A stretch of DNA of 64,000 nt from Sinomonas mesophila (GTDB lineage Bacteria; Actinomycetota; Actinomycetes; Actinomycetales; Micrococcaceae). The notes below the pieces were generated by a model. The model was given only the letters and a program-made list of their open reading frames with translations, was not told the origin of the DNA and ran no database searches. Positions 25,317 to 34,076 of this stretch are shown here, in pieces; positions within the stretch are counted from its first letter, which is position 1, and the number at the start of each line of letters is the position of its first letter. The DNA lies in the NCBI RefSeq assembly GCF_001999765.1, contig NZ_KV908322.1, positions 62,001-126,000 of the forward strand. The letters are read 5' to 3'. The translations under genes and the position numbers were made by a program.

Positions 25317-26558
25317 TCAGGCGGACCGCCCGGCGGGGCGTTCGGCGGGGGTCCTCGACGGCGCCGAGAGCCGCCCGACGACGAGCGCGGTCTGCAGGAC
25401 GAAGGCCTCTCGGGGCAGGAGTGGGTCCCAGCCCGTGACGTCGCAGACCCTGCGCAGCCGGTACCTCACGGTGTTGGCGTGGACGAAGAGCTCGCGCGCC
25501 GTCGCCTCGAGGGAGTGCCCGAGCTCGAAGTAGGCGCTGAGGGTCTCGACGAGACCGTTGGAGGCCGCCATCAGCGGACGGTAGATCTTCTGCACGAGGG
25601 CCCGGCGCGCGGCGTCGTCCCCCGCGACGACGCGCTCCGGCAGGAGGTCGTCTGCGGCGACGGGGCGCGGGGCGTTCGGCCACGCCCGCGCGGCGGAGAG
25701 GCCCGCGAAGGCCGCCTGTGCCGAGGCGCTGGCCTCGAGCAGCGTCCCGGCCTCGGGGCCGAACACGACGGGGCCCGGCGCGAAGAGCTCCGCGAGGCGC
25801 GCCATAGCCCCGGGCGGGTCCTCGAGCCCGCCGAGGATGAGGATGAGGCGGTCGCCCTGGATGCCCACGAGCGCGTCCTGAGCGTAGCGGCCCGCGAGCC
25901 GGCGGAGCTCGCCGACGTACGTAGGGCTCGGCTCGAGGGGCGAGCTGCCCACCATGACCGTGAAGCGCTCCTGCGCCTTCCACCCCAGCGCTGCGATGCG
26001 CGAGCGCAGCGCGTCGGTGTTCTCGCCCCGCAGGATGGCGTCGACGATGAGCGCCTCGAGCCGCGTGTCCCACGAACCGCGCGTCTCGGCGGCCCTGGCG
26101 TAGACGTCCGCCGCGGCGAAGGCCACCTCGCGCGAGTACCTCAGGACGGCCTCGCGCAGGGCGGGCTGGTCCTCCTCGGGCGCGAGGTGCGGGACCTGGT
26201 CCTCGACGGCCTCGACGACGATCCGGATGAGCTGGAGCGCCTTCTGCAGGCTGATCGAGCGCGTGAGCTCGGTGGGGGCGTTGCCGAACACGTCCGAGAG
26301 GATCCATGAGGGCAGCGTCGGCCGCTCGTACCAGGTGACGAACGCGGCGATGCCGTTCTGCGCGACGAGGCCGAGGGCGGAGCGCTCGTCGGCGCTGAGC
26401 CGGCCGTACCAGGGCAGGACCCGCTCGAGCTCCCGCATCGTCGTCGTCGAGAGCTGGCCGACGTTCGCGCGCAGCTTCTTGATCGTCTCGGCCTTGGCGG
26501 GAGAGATCGTGAGCTTGCCGTTCGGCGCGTTGCCGGGGGAATGCTGCGGCTGGGCCAT
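25317..26558 (-). CDS. fasR: PucR-family regulator of fatty acid synthesis FasR
   Basis: 413 residues. The long N-terminal region is an effector-type domain; the C-terminal PucR helix-turn-helix is LEATARELFVHANTVRYRLRRV. In Streptomyces the homologue directly upstream of fabD-fabH-acpP-fabF activates that operon, and mycobacteria carry a homologue at the same place. ATG 26558 gives MAQPQHSPGN. The gene is 105 bp upstream of fabD on the same strand. Its own promoter region carries the shared 18-bp box, so autoregulation is likely. Confidence 0.9.
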   Translation of the reverse strand: MAQPQHSPGNAPNGKLTISPAKAETIKKLRANVGQLSTTTMRELERVLPWYGRLSADERSALGLVAQNGIAAFVTWYERPTLPSWILSDVFGNAPTELTRSISLQKALQLIRIVVEAVEDQVPHLAPEEDQPALREAVLRYSREVAFAAADVYARAAETRGSWDTRLEALIVDAILRGENTDALRSRIAALGWKAQERFTVMVGSSPLEPSPTYVGELRRLAGRYAQDALVGIQGDRLILILGGLEDPPGAMARLAELFAPGPVVFGPEAGTLLEASASAQAAFAGLSAARAWPNAPRPVAADDLLPERVVAGDDAARRALVQKIYRPLMAASNGLVETLSAYFELGHSLEATARELFVHANTVRYRLRRVCDVTGWDPLLPREAFVLQTALVVGRLSAPSRTPAERPAGRSA

Positions 26559-26594
26559 GGCAAGAGCATAGGCGAGCCCGCCGAGCAGGTGCAT

Positions 26595-26612
26595 TTTGTG
26601 AGAAGGCTACAA
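26595..26612 (-). promoter_or_regulatory. Candidate FasR box / fasR promoter
   Basis: On the minus strand TTGTAGCCTTCTCACAAA, 37-54 bp before the fasR ATG; 16 of 18 positions match the fabD box. TAGCCT is in the same place as TAGACT there, consistent with a -10 element covered by an operator. Confidence 0.6.
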
Positions 26613-26664
26613 GCTGCGGTGGGCGGCTTCACACAGCAGGATCCCTCCCTGCGGCGCCCCCACG

Positions 26665-26708
26665 GACGACGGCGGCCCTCCCCACATGTGGGGAGGGCCG
26701 CCGTCGTC
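26665..26708. terminator. 44-bp perfect palindrome between aceE and fasR
   Basis: Two 22-bp arms meet without a forced spacer at CACA|TGTG; the whole 44 bp is self-complementary. It lies 43 bp after the aceE stop and 53 bp before the fasR promoter box, so it should end aceE transcripts. The arm begins GACGACGGCGG, as in the hairpin after glnB. Confidence 0.85.
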
Positions 26709-26750
26709 GGTGGTCGCCTGGGCCAGCTCTCGCCGGCTGTGCTCTGCCGG

Positions 26751-29492
26751 CTAGCTCTCGCCGCCGGCGTTGCCGGTCGTGCCCGCGTTGACGTCCAGGA
26801 GCTGGTACTTGTCGAACGCCTGGCGGGGGGCCTCGGCGTCGACCTCGCCGCGCCGCGCGAGCATCTGCAGCGCGCGGACCACGACCGAGTGCGAGTCGAT
26901 CTTGAAGTACCGGCGCGCCGCGGCCCGCGTGTCCGCGAAGCCGAAGTCGTCGGCCCCGAGGGTGGCGAACTCGTTGGGCAGGAACTGGCGGATCTGGTCC
27001 GGCACGGCCTTCATGTAGTCCGAGACGGCCACGATCGGGCCTGTCGCGCCGGCGAGCTGCTGGGTCACGAACGGCACGCGCGCCTCCTGGCCGGGGTTGA
27101 GGAACGCCTCCTCCTCGGCGGCGAGGCCCTCGCGGCGCAGCTCGTTCCAGGACGTCACGCTCCACACGTCGGCGGAGACGCCCCACTCGTCCGCGAGGAT
27201 CTGCTGGGCCTCGAGGGCCCAGGGGACCGAGACGCCCGAGGCCAGCAGCTGGGTGCGCGGGCCGTCGATCTTCGCGGGGGAGAGGAGGTAGATGCCCTTG
27301 AGCAGGCCGTCGACGTCGAGCTCCTCGGGCTCGGCCGGCTGGACGATCGGCTCGTTGTACACCGTGAGGTAGTACATGACGTTCGGATCCTCGTGCTTGC
27401 CCCCATACATCCGCTCGAGGCCGGCCTTCACGATGTGCCCGATCTCGTACCCGTAGGCCGGGTCGTACGTGATGACCGCGGGGTTCGTCGAGGCCAGGAT
27501 CGGGGAGTGGCCGTCGGCGTGCTGCGTGCCCTCGCCCGTGAGGGTCGTGCGGCCTGCGGTCGCGCCGATGATGAAGCCGCGCGCCATCTGGTCCGCGGCG
27601 GCCCAGATCCCGTCCCCCGTGCGCTGGAAGCCGAACATCGAGTAGAAGACGTAGATCGGCACGAGAGCCTCGCCGTGGGTCGCGTACGAAGTGCCCGCGG
27701 CCGTGAACGCCGCGATCGAGCCCGCCTCGTTGATACCCACGTGGACGATCTGCCCGGCCGGGGACTCCTTGTACGCGAGCACGAGGTCGCGGTCCACGGA
27801 CAGGTAGTTCTGGCCCTTCGGGTTGTAGATCTTCGCCGTCGGGAAGAACGCGTCCATGCCGAACGTGCGCGCCTCGTCGGGGATGATCGGCACGACCCGG
27901 TGGCCGAACTCCTTGTCCCGCATGAGGTCCTTGAGCAGGCGCACGAACGCCATCGTCGTCGCGGCCTGCTGCTTGCCCGAGCCGCGCTTGGCGACCTCGT
28001 AGGCCTTTTCCTCCGGGAGGGCGACCGTGCCCTTGGAGTCGCGGCGCTCCGGGAGGAAGCCGCCGAGGGCCCTGCGGCGCTCCATCATGTACTGGATCTC
28101 CGGCGCGTCCATGCCCGGGTGGTAGTACGGCGGGCGGTACGGGTCGGCCTCGAGCTGCTCGTCGGAGATCGGGATCCGCAGGTGGTCGCGGAAGTCCTTG
28201 AGGTCCTGGAGCGTGAGCTTCTTCATCTGGTGCGTCGCGTTGCGCGCCTCGAAGTGCGGGCCGAGGCCGTAGCCCTTGACCGTCTTGGCCAGGATGACCG
28301 TGGGCTTGCCCTGGAACTCGGTCGCGGCCTTGTAGGCGGCGTAGACCTTCCAGTAGTCGTGGCCGCCGCGCTTGAGGTTCCAGATGTCCTCGTCGCTGAG
28401 GTCCGCGACGAGCTCCTTCGTCTCCGGGGTCTTGCCGAAGAAGTGCTCGCGCACGAACCCGCCCGACTCGGCCTTGTACGTCTGGTAGTCGCCGTCGAGG
28501 GTCGAGTTCATGATGTCCACGAGGTGGCCCTGCTTGTCCTTGGACAGGAGGGCGTCCCACTCGCGGCCCCAGAGGACCTTGATGACGTTCCAGCCGGCGC
28601 CGCGGAAGAACGCCTCGAGCTCTTGGACGATCTTGCCGTTGCCACGCACGGGGCCGTCGAGGCGCTGGAGGTTGCAGTTGACGACGAAGGTCAGGTTGTC
28701 CAGGTTGTCGTTGGCGGCGAGCTGGAGAAGGCCGCGGCTCTCGGGCTCGTCCATCTCGCCGTCGCCGAGGAAGGCCCAGACGTGCTGGTCAGACGTGTCC
28801 TTGATCCCGCGGTTGTGCAGGTACTTGTTGGACTGGGCCTGGTAGATCGCGTTCATGGGGCCGATGCCCATCGACACGGTCGGGAACTCCCAGAACTCCG
28901 GCATCATGCGGGGGTGCGGGTAAGAGGAGAGGGCGTGGCCCTCGCGGGACTTCTCCTGACGGAAGCCGTCGAGGTCCTCCTCGCCGAGGCGGCCTTCCAT
29001 GAAGGCGCGGGCGTACATGCCGGGGGAGGCATGGCCCTGGAAGAAGACCTGGTCGCCGCCGCCCGGGTGGTCCTTGCCGCGGAAGAAGTGGTTGAAACCG
29101 ACCTCATAGAGCGTGGCAGCGCCCGCATAGGTCGAGATGTGGCCGCCGACCCCGATGCCGGGGCGCTGGCCGCGGTGGACCATGACCGCCGCGTTCCAGC
29201 GCATGTAGGCGCGGTAGCGCCGCTCGAACTCCTCGTTGCCAGGGAACTCCGGCTCCTGGTCAGCGGGGATCGTGTTGACGTAGTCGGTCGTCGTCACCAT
29301 CGGGACGCCCACGCTCTGCGAGCCGGCGCGCTGCAGGAGGCTGCGCATGATGTACTGCGCGCGTGCCGTGCCGCGCTCCTCGATCAGCGAGTCGAGCGAC
29401 TCGATCCATTCCGCCGTCTCTTCGGGGTCGCGGTCCGGGAGCTGGTTGGTCAGGCCACTCAGGATGTGCGAGGTCTCTTCTCCTACAGACAC
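26751..29492 (-). CDS. aceE: Pyruvate dehydrogenase E1 component (homodimeric)
   Basis: 913 residues. Thiamine-diphosphate enzyme that decarboxylates pyruvate and acetylates E2 lipoyl groups. [21 protein letters not shown] and [16 protein letters not shown] lie in the N-terminal domain. The ThDP motif runs from [10 protein letters not shown] to [25 protein letters not shown] and [10 protein letters not shown] mark the transketolase-like domain. GTG 29492 with AGAGAGG upstream was chosen over TTG at 29510. The E2/E3 genes are absent, as usual in actinobacteria where AceE stands alone. Next to fasR it supplies acetyl-CoA to the fab operon. Confidence 0.97.
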   Translation of the reverse strand: MSVGEETSHILSGLTNQLPDRDPEETAEWIESLDSLIEERGTARAQYIMRSLLQRAGSQSVGVPMVTTTDYVNTIPADQEPEFPGNEEFERRYRAYMRWNAAVMVHRGQRPGIGVGGHISTYAGAATLYEVGFNHFFRGKDHPGGGDQVFFQGHASPGMYARAFMEGRLGEEDLDGFRQEKSREGHALSSYPHPRMMPEFWEFPTVSMGIGPMNAIYQAQSNKYLHNRGIKDTSDQHVWAFLGDGEMDEPESRGLLQLAANDNLDNLTFVVNCNLQRLDGPVRGNGKIVQELEAFFRGAGWNVIKVLWGREWDALLSKDKQGHLVDIMNSTLDGDYQTYKAESGGFVREHFFGKTPETKELVADLSDEDIWNLKRGGHDYWKVYAAYKAATEFQGKPTVILAKTVKGYGLGPHFEARNATHQMKKLTLQDLKDFRDHLRIPISDEQLEADPYRPPYYHPGMDAPEIQYMMERRRALGGFLPERRDSKGTVALPEEKAYEVAKRGSGKQQAATTMAFVRLLKDLMRDKEFGHRVVPIIPDEARTFGMDAFFPTAKIYNPKGQNYLSVDRDLVLAYKESPAGQIVHVGINEAGSIAAFTAAGTSYATHGEALVPIYVFYSMFGFQRTGDGIWAAADQMARGFIIGATAGRTTLTGEGTQHADGHSPILASTNPAVITYDPAYGYEIGHIVKAGLERMYGGKHEDPNVMYYLTVYNEPIVQPAEPEELDVDGLLKGIYLLSPAKIDGPRTQLLASGVSVPWALEAQQILADEWGVSADVWSVTSWNELRREGLAAEEEAFLNPGQEARVPFVTQQLAGATGPIVAVSDYMKAVPDQIRQFLPNEFATLGADDFGFADTRAAARRYFKIDSHSVVVRALQMLARRGEVDAEAPRQAFDKYQLLDVNAGTTGNAGGES

Positions 29493-29888
29493 GTCCAAAC
29501 CTCTCTTCAAGCCCGGTGGCCGGCGCTGGTGGCAGCCGGACGGCGGGCGGTGTTGTCGCTGTGCCCTGTGCGTTCAGGGCCTTCGTTCTGAGCGCCCTGG
29601 TGGCTGTCGGGTTCTGCGGCCAGGCTGGCACTCAAGCCACACTCTAGTCGTGGGCGGCACGGGATGCGTAGCGGGATACCAGGCGGGCTGCCATTGTTGC
29701 GCCTCACCGGCAGCGGAGTGTCTCCCCCCGTCTGACGCTGCCTTGACGGGCTATGCGGTGCTGTGCGCTTGAAGCCACGGGGCAAACGGTGTTGGCTTGT
29801 AGCTACGGCGGACCTCGCCGGCGCGCGACCATCTCAGGGAGCGGACGCCAGGGCCGCCGCTTGCACGCAACGGCACGAGGAGGAAGAC
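29493..29888. other. Divergent intergenic region aceE / DUF3052
   Basis: 396 bp without a convincing gene. On the minus strand TAGAGT (29646-29641) is a possible aceE -10, giving a leader of about 140 bases; no good -35 matches it. On the plus strand TTGACG (29743 region) and TAGCTA (29800-29805) occur, but their spacing to partners is wrong. Short open frames here have no RBS. Promoters for both genes must lie in it. Confidence 0.6.
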
Positions 29889-30305
29889 GTGGGCGAGACC
29901 GACACCGCCGCGGATAGCAATGTGGCGGCGCGATTGGGTTTCAAGGATGGAGACCTGATCCAGGAGTTCGGCTACGACGAGGACGTGGACTTAGGCCTGC
30001 GCGACGCGATCGAGGAGGCGGTCGGCTCCGACCTTCTCGACGAGGACGACCACGAGGTCGTCGACGCGGTCATCGTGTGGTGGCGCGACGGCGACGGAGA
30101 CCTTGTCGACATGCTCGTCGACGCCCAGACCACCCTCGGCGATGGCGGCGTCATCTGGCTCCTCACGCCCAAGCAGGGACGTGACGGCCACGTTCGGCCC
30201 ATGGAGGTCCAGGAGTCCGCGCCGACGGCGGGACTCCACTCGACGTCGTCCGTCGGCGTGTCCAAAGACTGGAGCGCCATGCGGCTCGTGCGGAAGAAGC
30301 AGTAA
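29889..30305 (+). CDS. DUF3052 family protein
   Basis: 138 residues. GTG start with GAGGAGGAAG 4 bp upstream. The core NVAARLGFKDGDLIQEFGYDEDVD and VDAVIVWWRDGDGDLVDML is the actinobacterial DUF3052 signature. It is very acidic; the C-terminus ends DWSAMRLVRKKQ. The function is unknown; the mycobacterial homologue lies in the same aceE-ahpE neighbourhood. The stop shares its last base with the ahpE ATG. Confidence 0.9.
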   Translation: MGETDTAADSNVAARLGFKDGDLIQEFGYDEDVDLGLRDAIEEAVGSDLLDEDDHEVVDAVIVWWRDGDGDLVDMLVDAQTTLGDGGVIWLLTPKQGRDGHVRPMEVQESAPTAGLHSTSSVGVSKDWSAMRLVRKKQ

Positions 30306-30802
30306 TGCAGGTCCGCCCCGGCGTGCCCGAGCTGGGCAGCATTGCTCCGGATTTCGAGCTGCCCAGCCAGTTCGGGGAGCCGGTACGGCTCTCCTCGTAC
30401 CGGGGCCGGCCGGTCGTCGTGCTGTTCTACCCGTTCGCCTTCTCGGGGATCTGCACCGGCGAGCTGTGCGAGGTGCGGGACGCCTGGGACGTCTTCGCGG
30501 CGGTCGACGCCGAGGTGCTCGCCGTCTCAGTCGACAGCAAGTTCTCGCTGCGCGCCTATGCGGCGGCCGAGGGCTACGGCTTCCCGCTCCTCTCCGACTT
30601 CTGGCCCCACGGCGAGGTCGCGCGCGACTACGGTGTCTTCGACGAGGAGAGCGGCATGGCCCTGCGGGGGACGTTCATCCTCGACGCCGAGGGCGCCGTC
30701 CGCTACCGGGTCGTGAACCCCCGAGGGCAGGCGCGGGACGTGGACGAGTACCGGGCTGCCCTCGCGGAGATCACGGGGAAGGCCGGTATGACCGGATCCT
30801 AG
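30305..30802 (+). CDS. ahpE: AhpE-type peroxiredoxin
   Basis: 165-residue thioredoxin-fold peroxidase. The peroxidatic site is P43-F-A-F-S-G-I-C50, followed by TGELCEVRD. Cys50 reduces peroxides or peroxynitrite. A second cysteine, Cys55, stands five residues later, the BCP-type resolving position, where 1-Cys AhpE proteins usually lack one. GTFILDAEGAVRYRVVNPRG is the family C-terminal strand pair. ATG 30305 overlaps the DUF3052 stop, so the two are co-expressed. Confidence 0.92.
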   Translation: MQVRPGVPELGSIAPDFELPSQFGEPVRLSSYRGRPVVVLFYPFAFSGICTGELCEVRDAWDVFAAVDAEVLAVSVDSKFSLRAYAAAEGYGFPLLSDFWPHGEVARDYGVFDEESGMALRGTFILDAEGAVRYRVVNPRGQARDVDEYRAALAEITGKAGMTGS

Positions 30803-30872
30803 GCCCGGCCGCGTGGGGTAGAGTGGGGCAGCGTCGGCAGGCGCAGTCGCACGGCACGCACTGCCGAAAGAG

Positions 30873-30945
30873 GGGTCTTTAGCTCAGCTGGTAGAGCGCC
30901 ACGCTTACACCGTGGATGTCATCGGTTCGATCCCGGTAGGACCCA
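30873..30945 (+). tRNA. tRNA-Val (anticodon TAC)
   Basis: 73-nt cloverleaf: acceptor GGGTCTT/AGGACCC with one G-U, D-arm GCTC/GAGC, anticodon arm CCACG-CTTACAC-CGTGG, T-arm ATCGG-TTCGATC-CCGGT. CCA is not encoded. TAGAGT at 30819-30824 is a possible -10. Confidence 0.97.
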
Positions 30946-30956
30946 CCTCGCCAGAG

Positions 30957-30984
30957 GAGCCCGTCGCGATACCACGGCGGGCTC
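30957..30984 (+). terminator. Hairpin after tRNA-Val
   Basis: 10-bp arms GAGCCCGTCG (30957-30966) and CGGCGGGCTC (30975-30984) with one G-U pair, 11 bp after the tRNA, followed by a short T-run (GTTTC). Confidence 0.7.
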
Positions 30985-31060
30985 TCGGCGTTTCGCCGGC
31001 GCTGTGCGCCCAGGAAGACTCTGCACGGTGCGTCCAAGGAAAAGCCGCCGGGCATGGAAC

Positions 31061-31107
31061 GAGCCTCCCGCCGCGACCATTGGGGGGTTCGCCGCGGCGG
31101 GAGGCTC
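31061..31107 (+). terminator. Hairpin upstream of the pseudogene
   Basis: 15-bp perfect arms 31061-31075 and 31093-31107, loop 17 bases. It could be a second terminator for tRNA-Val read-through or a relic of a lost gene's terminator. Confidence 0.6.
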
Positions 31108-31191
31108 TGACTTGAATATAGGGTGAACTGGCCCCGAAATCAAACACGTGTGTGCAATCTTTGCGCCGCGCCCGGCGGGTCAGGCGCCGGC

Positions 31192-31706
31192 CTCGAAGCT
31201 GTCGTCTTCATGCTCCCCGACCTGCCCATGATCGTTCAGGCCTGCGAGCCCATCCTCGAGCGCTGGCGGCTCAGCCCGCCCACGCGCCCCACCCGCATCG
31301 TCGTGATGAGCAGCGTCTCGCCCGTCGCCGTGAAGGACTTCGGCGCCCGGGTCGCGCACGCCGGCGGCGGGCTCGCCTCCGTCGTCGACGCGCGCCCGTC
31401 AGCGGCGGGCGGCAGGCCGCCGTCGAGGGCACCCTCGCGATCATGGCCGGCGGGGATGCGGACGACGTCGACGCGCTCGCCCGCTCTTCGCGCCCTGCCG
31501 CGCAGCGTCCTGCGCCTCGGCGGCCTCGGCGCCGGCTCCCTTTCCGCTTCAACGGCGAGATCGACGAGGTCCTCGCCGCGCTCGGCGACGGGTCGCTCGA
31601 CGCCGGCGGGGTCGTCACGCACGAGTTCGCGGCCGAGGATGCGCTCGAGGCCTTCGAGGTCGCGCGCGACTCCTCCGCCTCGGGCAAGGTGCTGCTCCGC
31701 TTCTGA
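31192..31706 (+). pseudogene. Frameshifted chimera: HIBADH/6PGDH-like fragment joined to an alcohol-dehydrogenase C-terminus
   Basis: Frame 1 encodes VVFMLPDLPMIVQAC and RIVVMSSVSPVAVKD, like the NAD-binding domain of 3-hydroxyisobutyrate dehydrogenases. Near 31392 two extra bases shift to frame 3 (APVSGGRQAAVEGTLAIMAGG, the family's substrate loop). Near 31484 it returns to frame 1 (SVLRLGGLGAGS). From about 31546 frame 3 encodes IDEVLAALGDGSLDAGGVVT to ARDSSASGKVLLRF, the end of a zinc-type medium-chain dehydrogenase. There is no start codon or RBS. Two unrelated dehydrogenase remnants are fused by deletion and then frameshifted. Confidence 0.75.
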
Positions 31707-31873
31707 GGCAGGTTTTCTGAGGCACGCGGGCGGCGCCCCACGACGACAGACGGCAACTCACCGCAACGGGGAGCCAAAATGAGGCATGCCGAAATACGAT
31801 GTCAAACAGTGATCCCCCATTCCGCCGTCAACTAGCCTTGTCTGCGGAACCCCAGTGAAGAGACGGAGAGTAC

Positions 31874-33310
31874 ATGTCTGCACAGATCGGCGTCACCGGC
31901 CTTGCGGTGATGGGCGCGAACCTGGCCCGCAACCTCGCCCGCAATGGATACACGGTGGCCCTGCACAACCGCTCGGTGGAGAAGACGGACACGCTCCTGG
32001 CCAAGCACGGCGACGAGGGCGACTTCCTCCGCACCGAGACGCTGCAGGAGCTGGTCGACTCGCTCGAGAAGCCGCGCCGCGTGCTCATCATGGTCAAGGC
32101 CGGCAAGCCGGTCGACGCCGTCGTCGAGCAGCTCGTGCCGCTCCTCGAGGAGGGCGACATCGTCATCGACGCGGGCAACTCCCACTACGAGGACACCCGC
32201 CGCCGCGAGGCCGCCCTCGCCGAGAAGGGCCTGCACTTCGTGGGCGTCGGCGTCTCGGGCGGCGAGGAGGGCGCCCTCAACGGCCCCTCGATCATGCCCG
32301 GCGGCTCGAAGAAGTCCTACGAGGCGCTCGGCCCGATGCTCGAGAAGATCTCCGCGAAGGCCGACGGCGAGCCGTGCTGCGCGTGGGTCGGCACCGACGG
32401 GGCCGGCCACTTCGTCAAGATGGTCCACAACGGCATCGAGTACGCCGACATGCAGGTCATCGGCGAGGCCTATGACCTCCTCCGCAGCGCCGCCGGCATC
32501 GAGCCGGCCGAGCAGGCGGCGATCTTCGAGGAGTGGAACCAGGGCGAGCTCTCCTCGTTCCTCATCGAGATCACGGCTGAGGTGCTCAAGCACGTCGACG
32601 CTCCGACGGGCAAGCCGTTCGTCGACGTCGTCGTCGACGCCGCGGGCCAGAAGGGCACGGGCCGCTGGACGGTCCAGTCCGCCCTCGACCTCGGCTCCCC
32701 GGTCTCCGGCATCGCCGAGTCGGTCTTCGCCCGCGGCATCTCCTCGCAGAAGGACCAGCGTGCGATCGCGCAGGAGACCCTCGCGGGCCACGAGGCCGCC
32801 GTCGAGGTCCCTGAGAACTTCGTCGAGGACGTCCGCCAGGCCCTCTACGCCTCCAAGCTCGTCTCCTACGCCCAGGGCCTCGACATGCTCACGAGCGCCG
32901 CCAAGGAGTACGGCTGGGAGCTCAAGCTCGACGAGATCGCCTCGCTGTGGCGCGCCGGCTGCATCATCCGCGCCGCCCTGCTGAAGGACATCACCGCCGC
33001 CTACAAGGGCGAGGACAAGCCGGCGAACCTCCTGTTCGCCCCGGCCTTCGCCGAATCGGTCGGCGCGGCCGTCCCGGCGTGGCGCCGCGTCGTCGCGACC
33101 GCCGTCCAGCTCGGCATCCCGGTGCCGGTCTTCTCGTCCTCGCTCGCGTACTACGACAGCCTGCGCCGCAAGCGCCTCCCGGCCGCCGTGATCCAAGGCC
33201 AGCGCGACCTCTTCGGCGCCCACACGTATCAGCGCGTGGACGCAGAGGGTACGTTCCACACCCTCTGGGGCGAGGACCGCTCCGAGATCGCGGCCGTCGA
33301 CACGCACTGA
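31874..33310 (+). CDS. gnd: 6-phosphogluconate dehydrogenase (NADP+, decarboxylating)
   Basis: 478 residues, the long bacterial form. It makes ribulose 5-phosphate, NADPH and CO2. GVTGLAVMGANLARN is the nucleotide-binding motif (6-20), VSGGEEGALNGPSIMPGG the substrate loop, and GHFVKMVHNGIEY contains the catalytic Lys. The C-terminal GQRDLFGAHTYQR is conserved. ATG 31874 has GGAGAG close upstream. TAGCCT about 42 bp upstream is a possible -10. Single gene, ended by a strong hairpin. Confidence 0.98.
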   Translation: MSAQIGVTGLAVMGANLARNLARNGYTVALHNRSVEKTDTLLAKHGDEGDFLRTETLQELVDSLEKPRRVLIMVKAGKPVDAVVEQLVPLLEEGDIVIDAGNSHYEDTRRREAALAEKGLHFVGVGVSGGEEGALNGPSIMPGGSKKSYEALGPMLEKISAKADGEPCCAWVGTDGAGHFVKMVHNGIEYADMQVIGEAYDLLRSAAGIEPAEQAAIFEEWNQGELSSFLIEITAEVLKHVDAPTGKPFVDVVVDAAGQKGTGRWTVQSALDLGSPVSGIAESVFARGISSQKDQRAIAQETLAGHEAAVEVPENFVEDVRQALYASKLVSYAQGLDMLTSAAKEYGWELKLDEIASLWRAGCIIRAALLKDITAAYKGEDKPANLLFAPAFAESVGAAVPAWRRVVATAVQLGIPVPVFSSSLAYYDSLRRKRLPAAVIQGQRDLFGAHTYQRVDAEGTFHTLWGEDRSEIAAVDTH

Positions 33311-33351
33311 CGCGCGGCGGCTGACAGGCGCACGCCGCAGGGCACACGGTC

Positions 33352-33387
33352 CGAAGGGCCCCTCACCGGATGGTGAGGGGCCCTTCG
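33352..33387. terminator. Terminator between gnd and cysE
   Basis: 16-bp perfect arms 33352-33367 and 33372-33387 with a GGAT loop, between converging genes. Same CGAAGGG/CCCTTCG outer arm as the hairpins at 6197, 40683 and 51655. Confidence 0.88.
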
Positions 33388-33440
33388 CCGTTCGGTCCCG
33401 TCGTGCGCTGCCCCGTGTGGGCGGAGCAGCGCACCCGGGC

Positions 33441-34028
33441 TCAGATGTAGTAGTACTCCGCGGGGTCCACGGCCGGCTTCGTCTCCTTCGCCGAGTCCCG
33501 GTGACGCCACGTGGCCGGGACTCCCGTGACGATCGAGTTCGGCGGGGCGTCCTTGACGACGACGGCGTTGGCGCCAACGGCGCTCCCGGCGCCGATCGTG
33601 ATCGGGCCCAGGACCTTGGCCCCGGCCCCGATCGTGACGCCATCGCCGATCGTCGGGTGGCGCTTGACCTTGGCGAGCGAGCGGCCGCCGAGCGTGACGC
33701 CGTGGTACATGAACACGTCGTCGCCGATCTCGGAGGTCTCGCCGATGACGACGCCCATGCCGTGGTCGATGAAGAACCGGCGGCCGATCGTGGCCCCCGG
33801 GTGGATCTCGATCCCGGTGAGGAACCGCCCGGCCTGCGAGATGAGGCGGGCGGCGAACCTCAGGTCGTCCCGCTGCCACATCTTGTGCGTCAGGCGGTGG
33901 ATCCAGATGGCGTGCAGGCCCGAGTAGGCGAAGAAGTTCTCGATCTTGCCGCGCGCCGCCGGATCATGGGCGGCCGCGGCCTCGAGGTCCTCGCTCAGCC
34001 GGGCCAGGGTGCGTTTGATCAGTGACAC
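33441..34028 (-). CDS. cysE: Serine O-acetyltransferase
   Basis: 195 residues. Acetylates serine to O-acetylserine for cysteine synthesis. The left-handed beta-helix hexapeptide repeats are seen in [35 protein letters not shown] and [18 protein letters not shown]. It is a short CysE that lacks the long N-terminal helical domain, as in many Gram-positives, and ends EYYYI; a C-terminal Ile is the group that inserts into CysK in the synthase complex. GTG 34028 has AAGGAAA 5 bp upstream. Follows cysK by 48 bp. Confidence 0.95.
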   Translation of the reverse strand: MSLIKRTLARLSEDLEAAAAHDPAARGKIENFFAYSGLHAIWIHRLTHKMWQRDDLRFAARLISQAGRFLTGIEIHPGATIGRRFFIDHGMGVVIGETSEIGDDVFMYHGVTLGGRSLAKVKRHPTIGDGVTIGAGAKVLGPITIGAGSAVGANAVVVKDAPPNSIVTGVPATWRHRDSAKETKPAVDPAEYYYI

Positions 34029-34076
34029 AGGTTTCCTTCTCAATCCTTCTACCGCAGCACCCCGGCCGGCGGGGTC

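Noticed and set aside
26541..29591. A 1016-codon plus-strand frame opposite aceE
   Set aside because: It is antisense to an unambiguous AceE and has no recognisable domain or RBS.
31061..31107. A possible attachment site or integron repeat near tRNA-Val
   Set aside because: The sequence is a simple inverted repeat; no copy of the tRNA 3' end occurs downstream and no integrase is nearby.
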